Assembly: GCA_015143295.1 (NCBI GenBank)
Contig: CM026556.1
Coordinates: 21,762,547-21,826,546, forward strand
Direction of reading: 5' to 3'
Source of the DNA: Tetracentron sinense
Taxonomy: Eukaryota > Streptophyta > Magnoliopsida > Trochodendrales > Trochodendraceae
DNA length: 64,000 nucleotides
Shown here: positions 1 through 12,490 of the stretch, one piece after another
How the letters are laid out: each line of letters opens with the position of its first letter
How positions within the stretch are numbered: position 1 is the first letter of the stretch
The notes under the pieces: generated by a model
What the model was told of the DNA's origin: nothing
Seen by the model: only the letters and a program-made list of their open reading frames with translations
Databases searched by the model: none
Program-made: the position numbers and the translations under genes

Positions 1-217
1 CTGGCTCAGATCTTGGATTGTAGAGATCAATTTTTGCGTAACAAGACTATTCCTTTGGTCCTTTTGCGTTGGCAACATCATTCGGCCAAAGAAGCCACAT
101 AGGATCGTGAGGATGATGTGTGGGAAAAATACCCCTATTTTTTTGAGTAGTTTGTTTTGTTTCATGTGTTTGTATCGTCCTAATTTCGATGACGAAATTC
201 TTGTAAGGTGGGGAGGA
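1..217 (+). pseudogene. 3' end of Ty3/gypsy chromovirus pol (chromodomain tail) and polypurine tract
   Basis: Frame 1 reads the end of an integrase-linked chromodomain: a stretch like IPLVLLRW followed by HHSAKEAT and then EKYPYFFE before a stop, the usual C-terminus of Tekay/Del-type polyproteins. The expected Trp after KEAT is a TAG stop at 100-102, so the copy is dead. A polypurine tract lies at 205-217, directly before the LTR start TGTAGAAC. The rest of the element lies left of the window. Confidence 0.85.
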
Positions 218-2261
218 TGTAGAACCCCGACACTTTGTACATAACACTATGAATAATATGGTGAATAGTGTTCTAAATGGCCTAAAAGCCTTATGTATTT
301 TCATGAATGGTTATTAATAATCAAGAAGGTTTTGGTTGCAACTTAAATGTTAAATATGTTATGGCATGTATTAAAGTCTCGAGGGTTATGTGATCAAAGT
401 ATGATCCCATTTGTCAAGAAAAGCCCTCCACTTTAAGGCAAATTTAGACCATTAATAATTCAAAATTAGGACTTGTACATTAGATACAAATTTGTTCCCC
501 TTTAAATTTCAAGGCCAACACAAGTTAAATCTTCTAAGTCCGATAAGCCAGTCAAAAGTTTTGGTCAAAACATCAAAGCAGGAAAAATAGCAAAAGTGGG
601 GACCAATCCGGTCGACCGAACCCTAATCCGGTCGACTGACTGCCTCAATGATTTGTATGGGAAAATAATCCAGAGAGGGGGTTTTTGGCCGGTCGATGGG
701 ATGTGGCAATCTGGTCGACTGACTTGTGCAATTTTGCCTTGTTTTGGTATTTTAAGCCATTCATTAAGGGTATAAAGGGCTTTTACAACTCCTTAGCCTA
801 TTATACCCAAATTTCGTGGGTTAGGGTTTCACAAACCCTCTAAGGCATATTTTTAGAGATTTTGAAATAGAAAGAAGGGAAGAAGCTAGGGTTTCTCTTG
901 GGAATCAAAGGTAAAGTAAGATTTTGCTTCTCAAAGTCCGAAGTTAGCTTCTTCAAGTCTTCTCAACCTTTCTAAAGCTCTCAACCAAAACGGATTTGGT
1001 CTTAAAAAGGTAAGTACACCCTACTAGTTAGCTTTGTTATGCACTAAGGGTAATAAATGGGTTTGTTTTGAGGTGTATGACCTTGTATGAGTAGATACTT
1101 CCTACTATTGCTTTCATTATGATCCCCATTATGAAACCATGATGTAAAGCATGTTTGTGGATAGAATTGAGTTGTGTAGCCTATATATGCATATACTAAT
1201 GTTTGAAATGAAATCACCTAAGGATGTTTGGATGTTTAAATGATTTTTAAGTTTACCATGATGTTCACAAGCACTTATACATATGTATGCATTGCATAAT
1301 CGGGTTTTCCTTAAGTTACAAGTTCCCAAGAATTTTAAAAGAGACAAATTATGATTTATACAAGCACGCACGATAAAGCCAAACTTTGGGTTGGTCAAGG
1401 ATAAGACATATCCAAGGATATGTCATATCTGGCTTCAAGAAAAGACAAGCAAGAATGATAATGTCAAACGGAAGGGTTGCTCAAGGATGTTAGTTTTTAT
1501 TTTCAAGCACGTTCAATTAAGGGTATTTACATACCTGGCTTCAAGTCGTTTTCAAGATAACTAAAATTTGGCTTCAAGCATGTGTTACAAGACAAGTATG
1601 ATTCATGCAACAACAAGACTAGATAAGAACGATTCAAACAAGACAAACACGATTCTCACACAACAAGAACAAGACAAGAACTATGTTTTAAGAACGAAAA
1701 GCATGTTTGAAAATATGAAAAACAAGTTTTAAAGTATGATTAATAAGCATGTACATGCGATTTTAAGAATGGTTTTGGCACATGGATTTACGCATCCATA
1801 TGAGTGTATTATTTTATATTGCAAGCATGTCATAATGTATATTATATTACTATTAGCTAGTAGCTTGTACACGCTGAGTGTTTCAATACTCAGTCGTACA
1901 TTTTGATGTCGACAGGTACTACCTTTGACATTTACGCATCCGTGCCATGGGTCGAAGAGGAGTATGTTTAGGATCCAGTAGGCAGTCATCCCGAGGAGGG
2001 AAAGGATCTTGACAGGTGGCCTTACAAGGCATATTATTGAGCGATGTGAGTGAGTGACATGTATATAGTTTTTGTTGAGCGAGGTTGTTCGCTCTTTACT
2101 TTGTTCTCTGTATAAACTCTTGGAGACAGTTATGGTATTAAAAGAAATTTTTGCTTCTGCTATTAGCATGCCTTGTATATTGTGCAGAATGGTTTGATAT
2201 AACAAAAAGGGTCACAAGCCAAAGTCTCCAAAACTTCTAAGAGGGATTTTACGTCGTGACA
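218..2261 (+). mobile_element. 3' LTR of a Ty3/gypsy (Tekay/Del-like) element
   Basis: About 2.04 kb, from TGTAGAACCCCG just after the polypurine tract to GTCGTGACA, where LINE coding sequence starts. Palindromic GGTCGACC-type units sit at 608-618, 628-638, 689-699 and 711-721, upstream of a TATA box at 771-776. The 3' part has the ACTGAGT...ACTCAG stem (about 1875-1895) shared with the other long LTRs here. The LTR is related to the solo LTR at 36978-39119. The 3' boundary was set by LTR-end similarity and LINE homology. The target duplication cannot be checked because the 5' end is outside the window. Confidence 0.8.
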
Positions 2262-4798
2262 GTGATAGGAATACGAAATATTTTCACTCCATCGCAAATA
2301 TAAAGGCTAAAAGGAATTTTATTCACTACATCAACGATGTCAATGGGAACATGCTTTCCTTTAATGATGATATTGGTAAAGTAGAACTTTTAGTCTTTAC
2401 TTTCTTCATAGGTGCACTCGGTTCCAGAGAGTATGTTATCTTGTATTCCATCCTTAGTTTCTGAGGATGATCAAGAGAAATTGTGCAGAATTCCCTCTAT
2501 GAACGAGGTTCGTGATATCGTTTTCAGCATGTCTGATTTTGGGGCTCCAGGTGTTGACGGTTTTACTGGGACTTTTTATCAACATTGCTAGGATATTTCA
2601 ACGTGGATTTAATGGCTGTTGTGTTGTTTTTCTTTAATGAAGCATTGCTCTCGAGAGCTATTAACTCCACCTTGATTTGTCTTATACCTAAGAAGTCAGA
2701 TGTGTCATTTTTCTCTGACTACAAACCTATTAGCCTCTACAACTTCCTTTACAAAATTTTGACTAAAATATTGGCGACTCATGTGGGTTCTATCTTGCCA
2801 AAGCTCATTTCAAATGAACAAAGTGCTTTTGTAAAGGGGAGAAGCATTGGGGACAATATTTCCTTAGCTCAGGATTTGACTGCTGACTTGAATAAATCAG
2901 TTATAGGTGGTAATGTTATTTTTGAATTGGATATGGCTAAAGCCTATGCCAGGCTGGAATGGGATTTCCTTTTGGGTGTTCTTTATAAGTTTGGATTTGG
3001 CCAAAAATTTATCGAATTAATTAAAGCTTGCATAGCGACTCTATTTCTCTATAGTTATCAAGGGGGAAATTCATGGTTTTTTCCTTCTTCTCATGTCTTA
3101 GACAAGGAGATCCGCTCTCTCCTGCTTTATTTATTCTCGTGAAGGAAGTTTTGAGCAGAGGTTTAAAGAATATTTTCTATTCAGGCAATCTAAGATTCTA
3201 CTATGGGCATATGAATAATATTCCTGTCAATCATTTGTTATTTGCTTATGACACCTTAATTTTCTACAATGGCCCTAAGAGATCTATATCCAATTTATTC
3301 CAGTACATTTTTGAGTATGAGAAATCTTCTGAGCAGTTAGTTAACAAATCCAAGAGCAAGGACTTTTGTCTACTAATCGTCCTTTAAGGTATAAAACCAA
3401 TATTGAGGCAACCTCGGGTATTACTTGTAAAGAGCTTCCTTTCATCTACCTTGGTATTCTTATCTTCTCTAGCAGAACTAAAATTTTCTTATTTTGACTT
3501 CTTGATTGAGAAAATTAGAAGAAGAGTTGAAGGTTGGCATGGTATTATTTTTTCTACCATGTGCTTGCTTCTATTCCTATTTATACTCTATTTGTGACAT
3601 CGGTGTCTAAAGGTGTCATTTAAAGGGTGGAGTTTGTTTTTTCAAATTTCGTTTGGAATGATGGCATGAATAACAAAAGGGTTCACTGGATTAGTTGGAA
3701 TCAGATTACTAGACCTAAAAAAGGAAGGTGGCCTAGGGATTCGCAAATTGGAGGATATTGCTCAGTCCTTTCAATTTAAAAGAGGTTGGATTCTTCTGAA
3801 CTCAAATGGATTATGGAGTCATTTCATTAAATGAAAATTCTTTAAAGATGCTCATCCATGGATGATTTCTAGTACTCCTAGTGATAAGAAATGGTGGATG
3901 GATATGTACTTTAGCATAAAGCAAGTTTTGATCAATGGTAAATGGCTTTTGGGTAATGGGACTACCATTAACTTCTGGCTGGATATTTGGATTTATGACT
4001 TTCCTCTTATTGAGGTGGCTCGGTCTTATCCTACATCTTTTCCTCTTATTAACGAGCTTCTGAGTGATGCTGGGTTGGATCTCCATTCTATTGAAGCTCT
4101 TATTCCCTCATATATTTATCAAGAGATTATTATCAATCTTGAAATTATCTCTTCTGAAGAGGATAAAATGGTCTGGTTGAATAATAGTTCAGGCTCTTTT
4201 TTGCAAAGTCGGCCTGGGAGCTCATTCGGATCCATGGTGTCCTTCTATATCTTGGTCCAATTTCATTTGGTCGGCAAATTTGTCTCCTAAAATATCTATT
4301 CTCATATGGAAAATCTTTAATATCATCGTTGTTGATTGCAATATTCAAGACGAGAAGATTCCTCTACTGAGTAAATTTTGTTGTTGTACCTCTCCAAATG
4401 AGGAATCTCTTTCACATCTTTTTAGCAATGGAGAGCTGGCTTCTTCTTTATGGATTCCTGTTTGTAACATCCTTGGTGTTAATTTGGTTCAAAATGAGTT
4501 TATCCAATCTTGTCTGGTTAGATTCTTTACTTGTGCCAATTTGGAGACCATTAGTGGCTTTTTGCGTTTATCCCTTCCTTGCTTTATCTGTTAGGATATT
4601 TGGAGAATGCAGAACGCATGCAGGTTTGATGATAAAAAATGCTATCCGACATATGAGAATATGAAATGTTTTAAAAAATTTCACGTGTTCAACACTCGAT
4701 TTATGTCCACTTTGAAGGGTCATGTTGAACACTTGTTGAAAAAGCCTCATTCAAAATATATACGTCACATGCAAAGGCTTTCGCGCCAATCATATTAG
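2262..4798 (+). pseudogene. LINE (L1-type) ORF2 remnant: reverse transcriptase, zf-RVT and tail
   Basis: Broken non-LTR retrotransposon ORF2 spread over several frames. In order: the DRNTKYFH linker motif (2262-2300), RT core with FSDYKPISLYN, SAFVKGRSI and ELDMAKAYARLEW (2690-2970), RQGDPLSPALF (3100-3140), the active-site box (about 3240), an FWLDIW region (3960-3990), a zf-RVT-like segment with HLF (4280-4450), and a DIW..NACRFDDKK tail (4590-4640). The RT active site reads FAYD instead of FADD, and there are many stops and frameshifts, so it cannot be active. The 5' part of ORF2 is missing here; the gypsy element whose LTR ends at 2261 appears to have inserted in this LINE. The 3' limit is approximate. 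Confidence 0.85.
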
Positions 4799-4829
4799 GA
4801 ATTAATTTAACTTTTAACTTGCATCTAGC

Positions 4830-5753
4830 TAATTTCGTAATTGTTATATTTATTTTTCTTTCAACAATCTCATTTTGTTGATGGGTGTACCAACTAGCAA
4901 ATTAATGTTGTATGTTATTTTCTCTTTAAAAATCCAAACTTATGAGATACATATTTACCACCTTGATCAGATTGCAAGGTTTTCAATATAAAATCATCTT
5001 TCTTTTCAACCAATGCCTTGAAACTTTTGAAGCATCCAAACACTTTCAATTTTGTTTTTAAGAAAGTAAACGCATGTCTTTCTAATATATTCATCAATGG
5101 AAAGTAAAAGATAACGATTATCTTCTATTAAAGTCATGTGGATATGGTCACATGAATCCAAATATATATGTTCAAGTGGTTTTCACGATCTTGTAACTTT
5201 TCCATTGAAAAAGAGTCTCTATAAAGCTTTTAAAGTGCACATCCTTCACAAACTTGATCTTAATGTTCAATTTTGACATGCCCTTCACAATATTCTTCTT
5301 GTACAGATGAAAGAGTTTTGAAACTCAAGTAATCATAATAGAGATGTCATAACTTTGATTTATCTTTGATAAAATTGTTGAAGGAAAAAACTTTACTTTA
5401 AAACGTTAATAGAAATATCTTGTTTTGAATCATTCCCAGAATAACTATGCGAGCATCTTTTTTCCTTTGATTCACATACATCTTCCTTTAATTGAGCTTT
5501 ACATCTTTTGAATAAAAGTTATGTAACACTCAAAAGATTGTGTTTAAGCCTCAAAATATAAAGGACATTAGAGATACAAACCATTTCTTTGTTTGAATAA
5601 TAATGTCCCTATTTTCCTTAATCGCAAACATCTTGTTATCACCAGTTCTAACTTCGCTTTGACTTGACTCATCCAAGTAACCAAAGATACTTTTATTTTT
5701 TATCATGTGGTTATTACAACCACTACTGAGATACCAAACCTTATTATTAGTTA
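4830..5753 (-). pseudogene. Ty1/copia protease, pre-integrase and integrase remnant
   Basis: Read on the minus strand, 5753-5560 encodes a copia aspartic protease start: NNKVWYL, then SSG where DSG is expected, then CNNHM and FGYLDES. The catalytic Asp is lost. Further 3' come a GAG-pre-integrase-like stretch (about 5290-5160) and integrase core sequence resembling FLKTK.KVFGCFKSFKALVE and LQSDQGGKYVS (5097-4915), then a diverged PINKM.LLKEK stretch near 4870. Stops interrupt the frame. This is one element with the gag remnant at 8861-9600; the Helitron at 5754-8860 separates them. The 3' half (RT/RNase H and LTR) is missing. Confidence 0.8.
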
Positions 5754-8700
5754 CTAGCAAACACCCCATGCGATGCATGGGACAAAAGTTAAGATGAAAC
5801 AAAAAATCAAAATGACGAGAGATGATATTTTTTTTTAAAAATGTGAAAATACACATTTAATAGGAACATGAAAATGTGAAGAGTAAAGTGAATTCACATT
5901 GAAAGAAACTCAATGACAATAATAGATGGGAAGAGAATAAATATTAGCGGATACGTCATTGAATTTTTTAGGCCATGGATTGAACAATGTGAACCCAAGG
6001 ACCGTTGTATTCTCCAGCCTATTCAAAAGTAGCTCATTTTCTTTTCAGTCATATGAGATTGATAAAAGGTTAGTTGTGAGTAGTGTTGCCCTTCAAAAGC
6101 AGAGTCAACCTCAATTTTCTCTCCAGGAGATCTTGTTGAAACCGATTTGAATGGCATACATCTACATCATCTTTACTTTGTTCATGTACTTTTTTTGGTT
6201 AATAGGTAAGGTGATACGAAAGACACACACGATCAGACCCAAGGTAACCGCCAAGGTTTCTTAAGAGTAAACCTTTAACTTTTTCATGCATTTCGGTATG
6301 TATTATGTTCACTATAATGAGTGCATAACCTCAAATCCTATTTGGTGCAAGCCTTAGCCATTCTTTTGTGGGATTTCAGCAAGTCAGGTGTTGTGTTTAG
6401 TCCTATTTTGCAGACATTGTTTGAAAACTTGTTTGCAAAAATCTCATGGTTCATACAAAGCATTGTTTCAAGGGTGCTAAATTCCAATTTCGCACCAACC
6501 ATTCAATTTGAATTCCTTAAATTCAAATGTTAACAAAATGTTGAACTAACATTTGAAGGAAGAAGATGCATTTTGTATTACATATGAATAACTGGGTCAA
6601 AAGAAAATTACATGTGGGAGATCAAGGCAGTCCTAACACCTAACCGATAGGTTAGGGATGCAAGTCGGCTTGAGTCTTAACGACAACATGGTAGCGGTAA
6701 TAAATAGGGCCAAATAAAAAATAGTGGTAGTTATAGTCTATAAGCAGTTGTGCACTCTTAAGTAATGATAACAGCACTGTGAGCTCTCATTAGTACTATT
6801 AGTAGGTGATAGTTCTGAGTTCCTGTCATCATCCAGTTGAAACACAGAGGAATCAATTTTCAGGCATCTGAAATGTTCTTCCTGAAATAGATTGAATCTC
6901 ACAATCTTCATACCTCTAGATACAAATAAGGGCATGTAGGCGTTAGCATCCAATACTAAAAAGTAAAAAAAAAACATAGTAAACCCCAACGATAGTTTGT
7001 GCTTACGCCACTCAGGATTAGTGTTGTTTTATTTCTACTCTGACGATGGAGCTTTGGATAGTAGTGTTGTCAAGAGTTTTAAATCACTTTCCGATCCAAA
7101 TTTATGGATAACATCTGTATTTATAGTTCTTGCTTCATTAAACGAATAAGATAAATAAAGACATTTTAGCAAAGAGATGTTAAGCAAAATATTTGGAAAC
7201 CTATAAGCTTCTCTCTTTTTAGAGTCCAACAAAGAATATAAAAACCAGAGCACTCTGGATGTATGAATGAATATCTTGAGAAACTGGAGCGGAAGACCTT
7301 GATTCTTCCGAAAAGGAGACTTAGGGCTCATTTAGAATCACTCCCAATGAACAATTCTCTATTCCTAGGGAATAGATAACTGTTCCTTGGAAGTGATCCC
7401 AAATGAGACCTTATAGTGCAAACACTCCATTGGACATATCGACAGGTTTCTCTTTTAAGTATGCATGAAATTTGATTAGAATCTGGAACATGCACTTCTT
7501 AGAAAAGTTTGTAAATAAAAGAATAAATTTATTCAAATATTTAACAATTAAAAAACACAAAAACAAATGCAAAACTTAAAAGGGAAATCATGTATCTCTT
7601 TGAAATATCCAACTGGAATTTGAAGACACTGAGAACAAAAACTACATGGGGGATTTCTCAGATGAAGCACTAAATCTGAATAAGTAGAATTACCAGAAAA
7701 TAAATCACCTAACCAATGATGTTCAGAAAAGATCAAAACCCAATATATTGATCGATAAAAAACCTAATATATGGAAAAACACACACACATCTTTTGGATT
7801 AGGGAGTAAATTTAAATAAAAAAGCTTGCAACTTCTCTATATTAAAAAAAAAGAAAAAAGAAAAAGAGTTGTAAATACATCAAGAGACAAGCAAAAATTA
7901 ATACCCCACGTCTGATATTTGGAGAATTTCTAGAAAATTAAAATACAAAAATTTCCTCCAAAGGGAAAAATATGAACAAAAATACATAAAAATATCAAAC
8001 TAAATGCAAAAGGGAGATAATCAAATGAATAAGTTCATCAATTAAAAAAATGAGAGAAATAACATTACGTGATCTAGTTCCAAGTATCTTTCTTTGGATT
8101 TCCACCCTAACTCGTCTTCCATCTCAATGAACTGAAAATTATCCAAAACCCTTATAAATCATCGTGTGCAAAAAAAAAGGTAAAACTTTTCCTCAATATA
8201 AACCATATTTAGCCCTTTCTGAAATGAAAAACACAAGTCCTCATCATAAATTACTCCAGGGAAAAGAAACAAAATCAAACATGTAACCAATGCCGATGAT
8301 GAGATCAAACATAGAATTATCAGAGAAGAAAAATGGAGGTTGAAGATGAGAAGAGCCGCATTGTTTTCTTCTATCCATTAGAGAGGTAGAAGACGAATGG
8401 GGAAAAGATGAAGGAGTTATTTAGATAGAGGAATTAGGGGAAGAGGGAGGGTTTTCTTGGAAGATATGGGAATAAGAGAGTAAATGAAAGAGGGGGGAAC
8501 TTAATCGATTGGAAAGGTGAGATAGATGAATGGAAATGAGGTGGAGTAGTTATTTAGACGGGAGGGGATACGAATGGAAAGAGAGAGGCATGAGGGGGTT
8601 AATATTTTTATTTATTTATTTGATCTTCATAGCAGAGTTACTTGTGAAGATGAATGGGGCAGAGAGAGGGTTTCTTAGAATTAACCATTCTCATTTAATA

Positions 8701-8860
8701 AGTTACTAATTAGTGACCTAATTATGGGTTCACATGGGTTGAAGTGGAACCACTACCAATCTTGAAATAAGAATGTGACACATGGCAACAATTTAGAGAT
8801 CAAATAGAGGTCTCTGGAGGATTCACGTGGAGATCAACAAGGTTATAGTAGTAGTATAGA
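5754..8860 (-). mobile_element. Non-autonomous Helitron inserted in a copia element
   Basis: On the minus strand the element begins TCTATACTACTACTATAACC (ending at 8860) and finishes with a GC-rich hairpin, CCCATGCATCGCATGGG, followed by GTGTTTGCTAG (ending at 5754). The flanks are A at the 5' side and T at the 3' side, the A|T target typical of Helitrons. No TSD or TIR is present, as expected. Joining the flanks restores a continuous copia reading frame into the protease. No Rep/helicase ORF is visible in about 3.1 kb, so it is non-autonomous. Short ORFs inside (for example 6738-6989 and 7035-7331, minus) match nothing I recognise and may be captured gene fragments. Confidence 0.8.
7324..7410. 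mobile_element. 87-bp PIF/Harbinger-like MITE
   Basis: Near-perfect palindrome: GGGCTCATTT at the left end pairs with AAATGAGACC at the right end, and the middle folds around TCCTAGGGA. It is flanked by TTA on both sides (7321-7323 and 7411-7413), the 3-bp target duplication of Harbinger-type MITEs. It lies inside the Helitron. Confidence 0.7.
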
Positions 8861-9600
8861 TTTCTTGTACATTATAAGCAAGAAAATGGTGTCTTCTTCC
8901 ACAATTATTTCATTCTTATTCATAAAATTTAATTCTTTCTTTTCTTCCTCTTCTCACTTTAGAACCTTTCATAAAAGAGATTTGACTTTAAAAACTTGCT
9001 CAATGGAAGAAGAACCATGTTGCTTCATATGAAGTTTAGGGTATTAAAGTGAGACCAACAAACTTTTGAATGAAAATCTAGACAAATCTTTAGATTTTTT
9101 TTATTACAACAATAATAGATTTAATTTTTTATTTAAGTTTCTTAATATTTTCAATAGTCATTTGATCTTCAAGCTTCTCACCACAATTAACAATAGAAAT
9201 TATCTAACTAAAATGTTTGTCGGCAACTTCAAAGTCCTTCATTCTTAGTGTATCAAACTCACTTCTAAGAGTTTATAATCTCACATTCTTTACTTTTTAT
9301 TATCATTATATAATGCAAAAAGTGTATCTCATGCTTGTTTTGTTGAAGTTATCGATGGATTTTTTTTATAAAAAAAAAAAATTCATCTATCGCTTGCTCA
9401 ATGGAGAACAATGTCTTCTTGTCCTTTTCGAATTTTTTTTCTCATTGAGTTGTCGAATAAGAGTCACGATTGATCTTTCAGCTCCATATATCTGATCTCA
9501 ACTATATCCCATTAATCTTGGGACTCATATTACTCCTTAATTTGAATAATCTATATATTGATTGTAATTCTTATCATCGAAATGAAGATCTCATGTACCA
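8861..9600 (-). pseudogene. Ty1/copia gag remnant
   Basis: Minus-strand pieces resemble a copia Gag (UBN2-like): LRSEFDTLRMKDFEVADKHF and then ISIVN, GEKLEDQMTIEN (about 9260-9130), followed by a degenerate region leading to the Helitron insertion point. Several stops and frameshifts. It is joined upstream to a primer-binding site and LTR (9601-9974), and continued downstream at 5753 after the Helitron. Confidence 0.65.
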
Positions 9601-9613
9601 GCTTTTGATACCA
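9601..9613 (-). other. Primer-binding site of the copia element
   Basis: On the minus strand this reads TGGTATCAAAAGC, close to the initiator Met-tRNA complement TGGTATCAGAGC. It lies 3 nt inside the LTR end, which fixes the orientation of the element. Confidence 0.75.
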
Positions 9614-9616
9614 CTT

Positions 9617-9974
9617 TGTTAGAAAAAAAAAAAAAACTTATTGGAGGGAAGATGACAAAAAAAACCACGAGAAAAGTGTGCTCTTGATGTCCAAACATTT
9701 TTATTAAAAAAAAAGGCTAACTTGTTATATACTTGAAATGGCTTCAAATTTTAAGAAGCTCTCAAGAAAGAAGATATAAAATAGTAATTTTCTTAAGAAT
9801 TACAAAAATAATAATTTCCATCTCTAATTTCTATTAATATCTTTTCCAACTCTCAAGTGACAAACTAATTACAACCGAACACATACAATCATAAATAAAT
9901 TAAAGATACCTTACATTCTCAAAGACAAAATCTAATGAGTGTGAGTGATTGGTGACCAGGATGATATACTAACA
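9617..9974 (-). mobile_element. 5' LTR of the copia element
   Basis: On the minus strand it starts TGTTAG (at 9974) and ends CTAACA (at 9617), a perfect 6-bp terminal inverted repeat, with the primer-binding site immediately after. About 358 bp, a normal size for a copia LTR. The partner LTR is absent (the element is truncated near 4830), so no TSD can be checked. Confidence 0.7.
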
Positions 9975-10790
9975 TGATCATCGAGATCAAATGGTCTAGA
10001 TGAGACCCCTTACTTTACTGAGAGGTTGGATGAAACGTGTACTCCCTCCTATTGGTACAAGATGGGATGCATCAATCGTGATGCATGGATCCTAAAAAAG
10101 CAGAAGGCAACCCAAGCACCCCAAACCCTTGTCATTACTGTGAGTGGGTTTGTGATAGATTTGTAAGTTGAATGATGGTCAACAGCCGTTTGGCTTAGAC
10201 TACATTACTTTATTGGTAATAATCGGTAAACCTAATTAGAATTGATTATAGCCCAAATGAGAGCATTTGGTTAGCAACTAAAGTAGTTGACTATATATAA
10301 TTGATTAGAATCAATGAAAAATAATAATATTATTATTATTATTATTTATATATTTTTAAATTTTATTTCATGTAATTAATAATTGAATTTATCCATTATA
10401 GTAGATGGAAAAAAAAATGATAATTTTTCATTCACACCCAATCTTCGACTTGATTTGAGTTATCTTTCCAACATTCCCCATCCCATTCTTATTACTTCCC
10501 CTTCCATTTTTCTATTAATAGTTCATTATTTTTCTTTGTTTTTTTCTTTTCTTTTGTTAAGTGTGGCATATGTAATTAATATTTTCATCAAGTGAACCAA
10601 AGAGATCAATTGCATGTAGTTACTATCTTTTTATTGATTATAATTTAAATAATTATAATCTTAATCTCAATGATTATGGCCTAAAGAATCTAAATCAAAA
10701 GAGTCTAAATCATGTCAAATTGAAATTGAACTCGAGAGAGTTTAATAGCACTCACGAAGCCCCTCTAATTGCCTTCTTTTTTTTTTATCT
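9975..10790. other. Intergenic AT-rich DNA, no gene recognised
   Basis: No supported coding region. Contains an (ATT)n tract near 10325-10347 and AT-rich sequence. The short ORF at 10383-10595 resembles nothing known. Confidence 0.5.
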
Positions 10791-10794
10791 TTGG

Positions 10795-11145
10795 TTAAGA
10801 AGCTTTAACCCTTCGGGTTAATATTTTTTCCTAAAAACCAAGGTTATATTGTTTAATCCTAAGCGTTAGTGAACCTTAACCACAGTTAACATGGGTTAAA
10901 ACACATGTTAACCTATGGATGTGATTGGACTCTCCCGATTTCAATTGCAATTGAACATGATTCCAACTCTATCGAAACACTCCCTTAGGAGAGATCGGAT
11001 CACATTCAACCCCGAGTTCAATCACATGCACCATAGATCAACATGTGTCCCTTTTAACTCATATTAATTGTGGTTAAGATTCACTAACACTTGGTTTCAA
11101 CAATATAACCTTGTTTTTTAAGAAAAAAGTAGTAAAAATATTTAA
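10795..11145. repeat. Foldback repeat (family FB), two opposed arms
   Basis: The left arm carries CTAAAAACCAAGGTTA, GTTAGTGAACCTTAACCACAGTTAA and an acacatgt/tgatt box. The right arm repeats these as the reverse complement (CACATGTGTCCCTTTTAA, TTAATTGTGGTTAAGATTCACTAAC, ATAACCTTG). The centre contains mirrored TTCAATTGCAATTG-type sequence. The same module recurs at about 12300, 16540, 16835, 17320, 17720, 29240-29930 and 57815, which defines a local high-copy foldback family. Confidence 0.6.
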
Positions 11146-11620
11146 CCTTATGTTGATGGCATACAATGAAAAGCTTTCCATGTGGATTATTTGATTTTGA
11201 AAAAATCTGGTGAGCCCTAAAAATAATATTTGTAGGTTGAGAACTCACAAACTCAAAAGGGTGACTAGATCTTCCTAACAGTCTATCTACCCTTTTAAGT
11301 TTAGCAATTAAATTATTAACTAATGGATGATGAACAATAAAGTGCGGAAATAAAGAAGACAACCTAAGCACAACACAAAGGTTTTTACGTGGAAACTCTT
11401 CCGGAAAAACCACGGGACCTACTACTCCAACAAAGAGATATCACTAAGAAAAAGTCAACAAGAACTTACAAGACTCAAACCTAACTCATTCGGACTCAAC
11501 ACTACGATCCTTCAGTTCTTAGTCCTCCACGCCTCAATAGGTCATCACATACCCACAAGTCCCGTGATCAACCTCAACCGCCTATACTTCTCTTAGATCT
11601 CCACAACCACGATCTTTTGA
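11146..11620 (-). repeat. Dispersed LTR-like repeat, minus-strand copy
   Basis: The reverse complement matches 41905-42258 over most of its length. Shared landmarks: GGAGGACT, GTCTTGTAAGT, CTTAGTGATATCTCTT, GATCTAGTCACCC, GAGTTCTCAACCTA, ATATTATTTTT and CACCAGATTTTTTC. It resembles the 3' part of a plant LTR, but no clean ends or TSD were found. The similarity may extend further right into 11620-12300. Confidence 0.55.
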
Positions 11621-12299
11621 TCGATCTCCGTTAATGTGATTCCTCCGACCAAATAACCACGATCCTTCTCGGATCGTTCTCCTTCGCAAAGGCTTCGGAT
11701 TACTCCGACCAAGTTGTTTTTAACAAGAACGGGTTGATGGTTGTTCAATTAACAAACCCTAAATAAATCTCAATCAAAGGAATAAACAAGTAAGAATGAT
11801 CAAACAATGTCTTTTCTCGAGGGAACTGAATGCAATTTACTTATTAAAAGCGTTATTTTTCCTCCTTAGGGATTCAGTGGAATCTGATTCTCTCTCTCAC
11901 ATATTTAGTAACAAATAGTTATATATTTAACTATGCCAACTGTATCTTAGTTGTGACCTCACCCAAAAATCCATAAATAGGGGCAAACCCCAAAAGACAA
12001 AAAGACTTTTTCCTGAGAATTGAGATCAGAAGAGAGAGAGATTGATGGATTTCTTTGGAAAATGTTGTTTTACTGAAAGTTCTTCATTGCTTCTTTCTCT
12101 CTTCCTCTGAACCACAATTTCTTTATCTTCTTCTCTGTTGTTCTTCATTTGCTTTCACCACCTTCTAGGGAATTCAATTTAGAACGGTTTGGATATCAAA
12201 CTTAGGCTGAACTGAATTTGCAAAAACCTCATTAAACTCAAATCTTGAATTTCTATCAAACCCCCATTTGATCATTTCAATACAAATCAACCTTACCTT

Positions 12300-12490
12300 C
12301 TTATACCCTAGTTAAGAATTTTTAACCCTTAGGGTTAATATTTATTTTCTAAAAACTAAGGTTAGATAGTTGAAACTAAGAGTTAGTGAATCTTAACCAC
12401 ATTTAGTATGGATTAAAAGATGCACTTATTGACCCGTGGTGAGATTGAACTCTCCCTGAGTTCAATCGCAATTGGCTATGATCTATCAAA
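12300..12490 (+). repeat. Foldback-family (FB) single arm
   Basis: Contains TAACCCTTAGGGTTAATATTT, CTAAAAACTAAGGTTAGAT and GTTAGTGAATCTTAACCACA, the same module and order as the left arm at 10795. It is followed by TTGAACTCTCCC and a TTCAATCGCAATTGGC box. No opposing arm is seen nearby. Confidence 0.55.
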
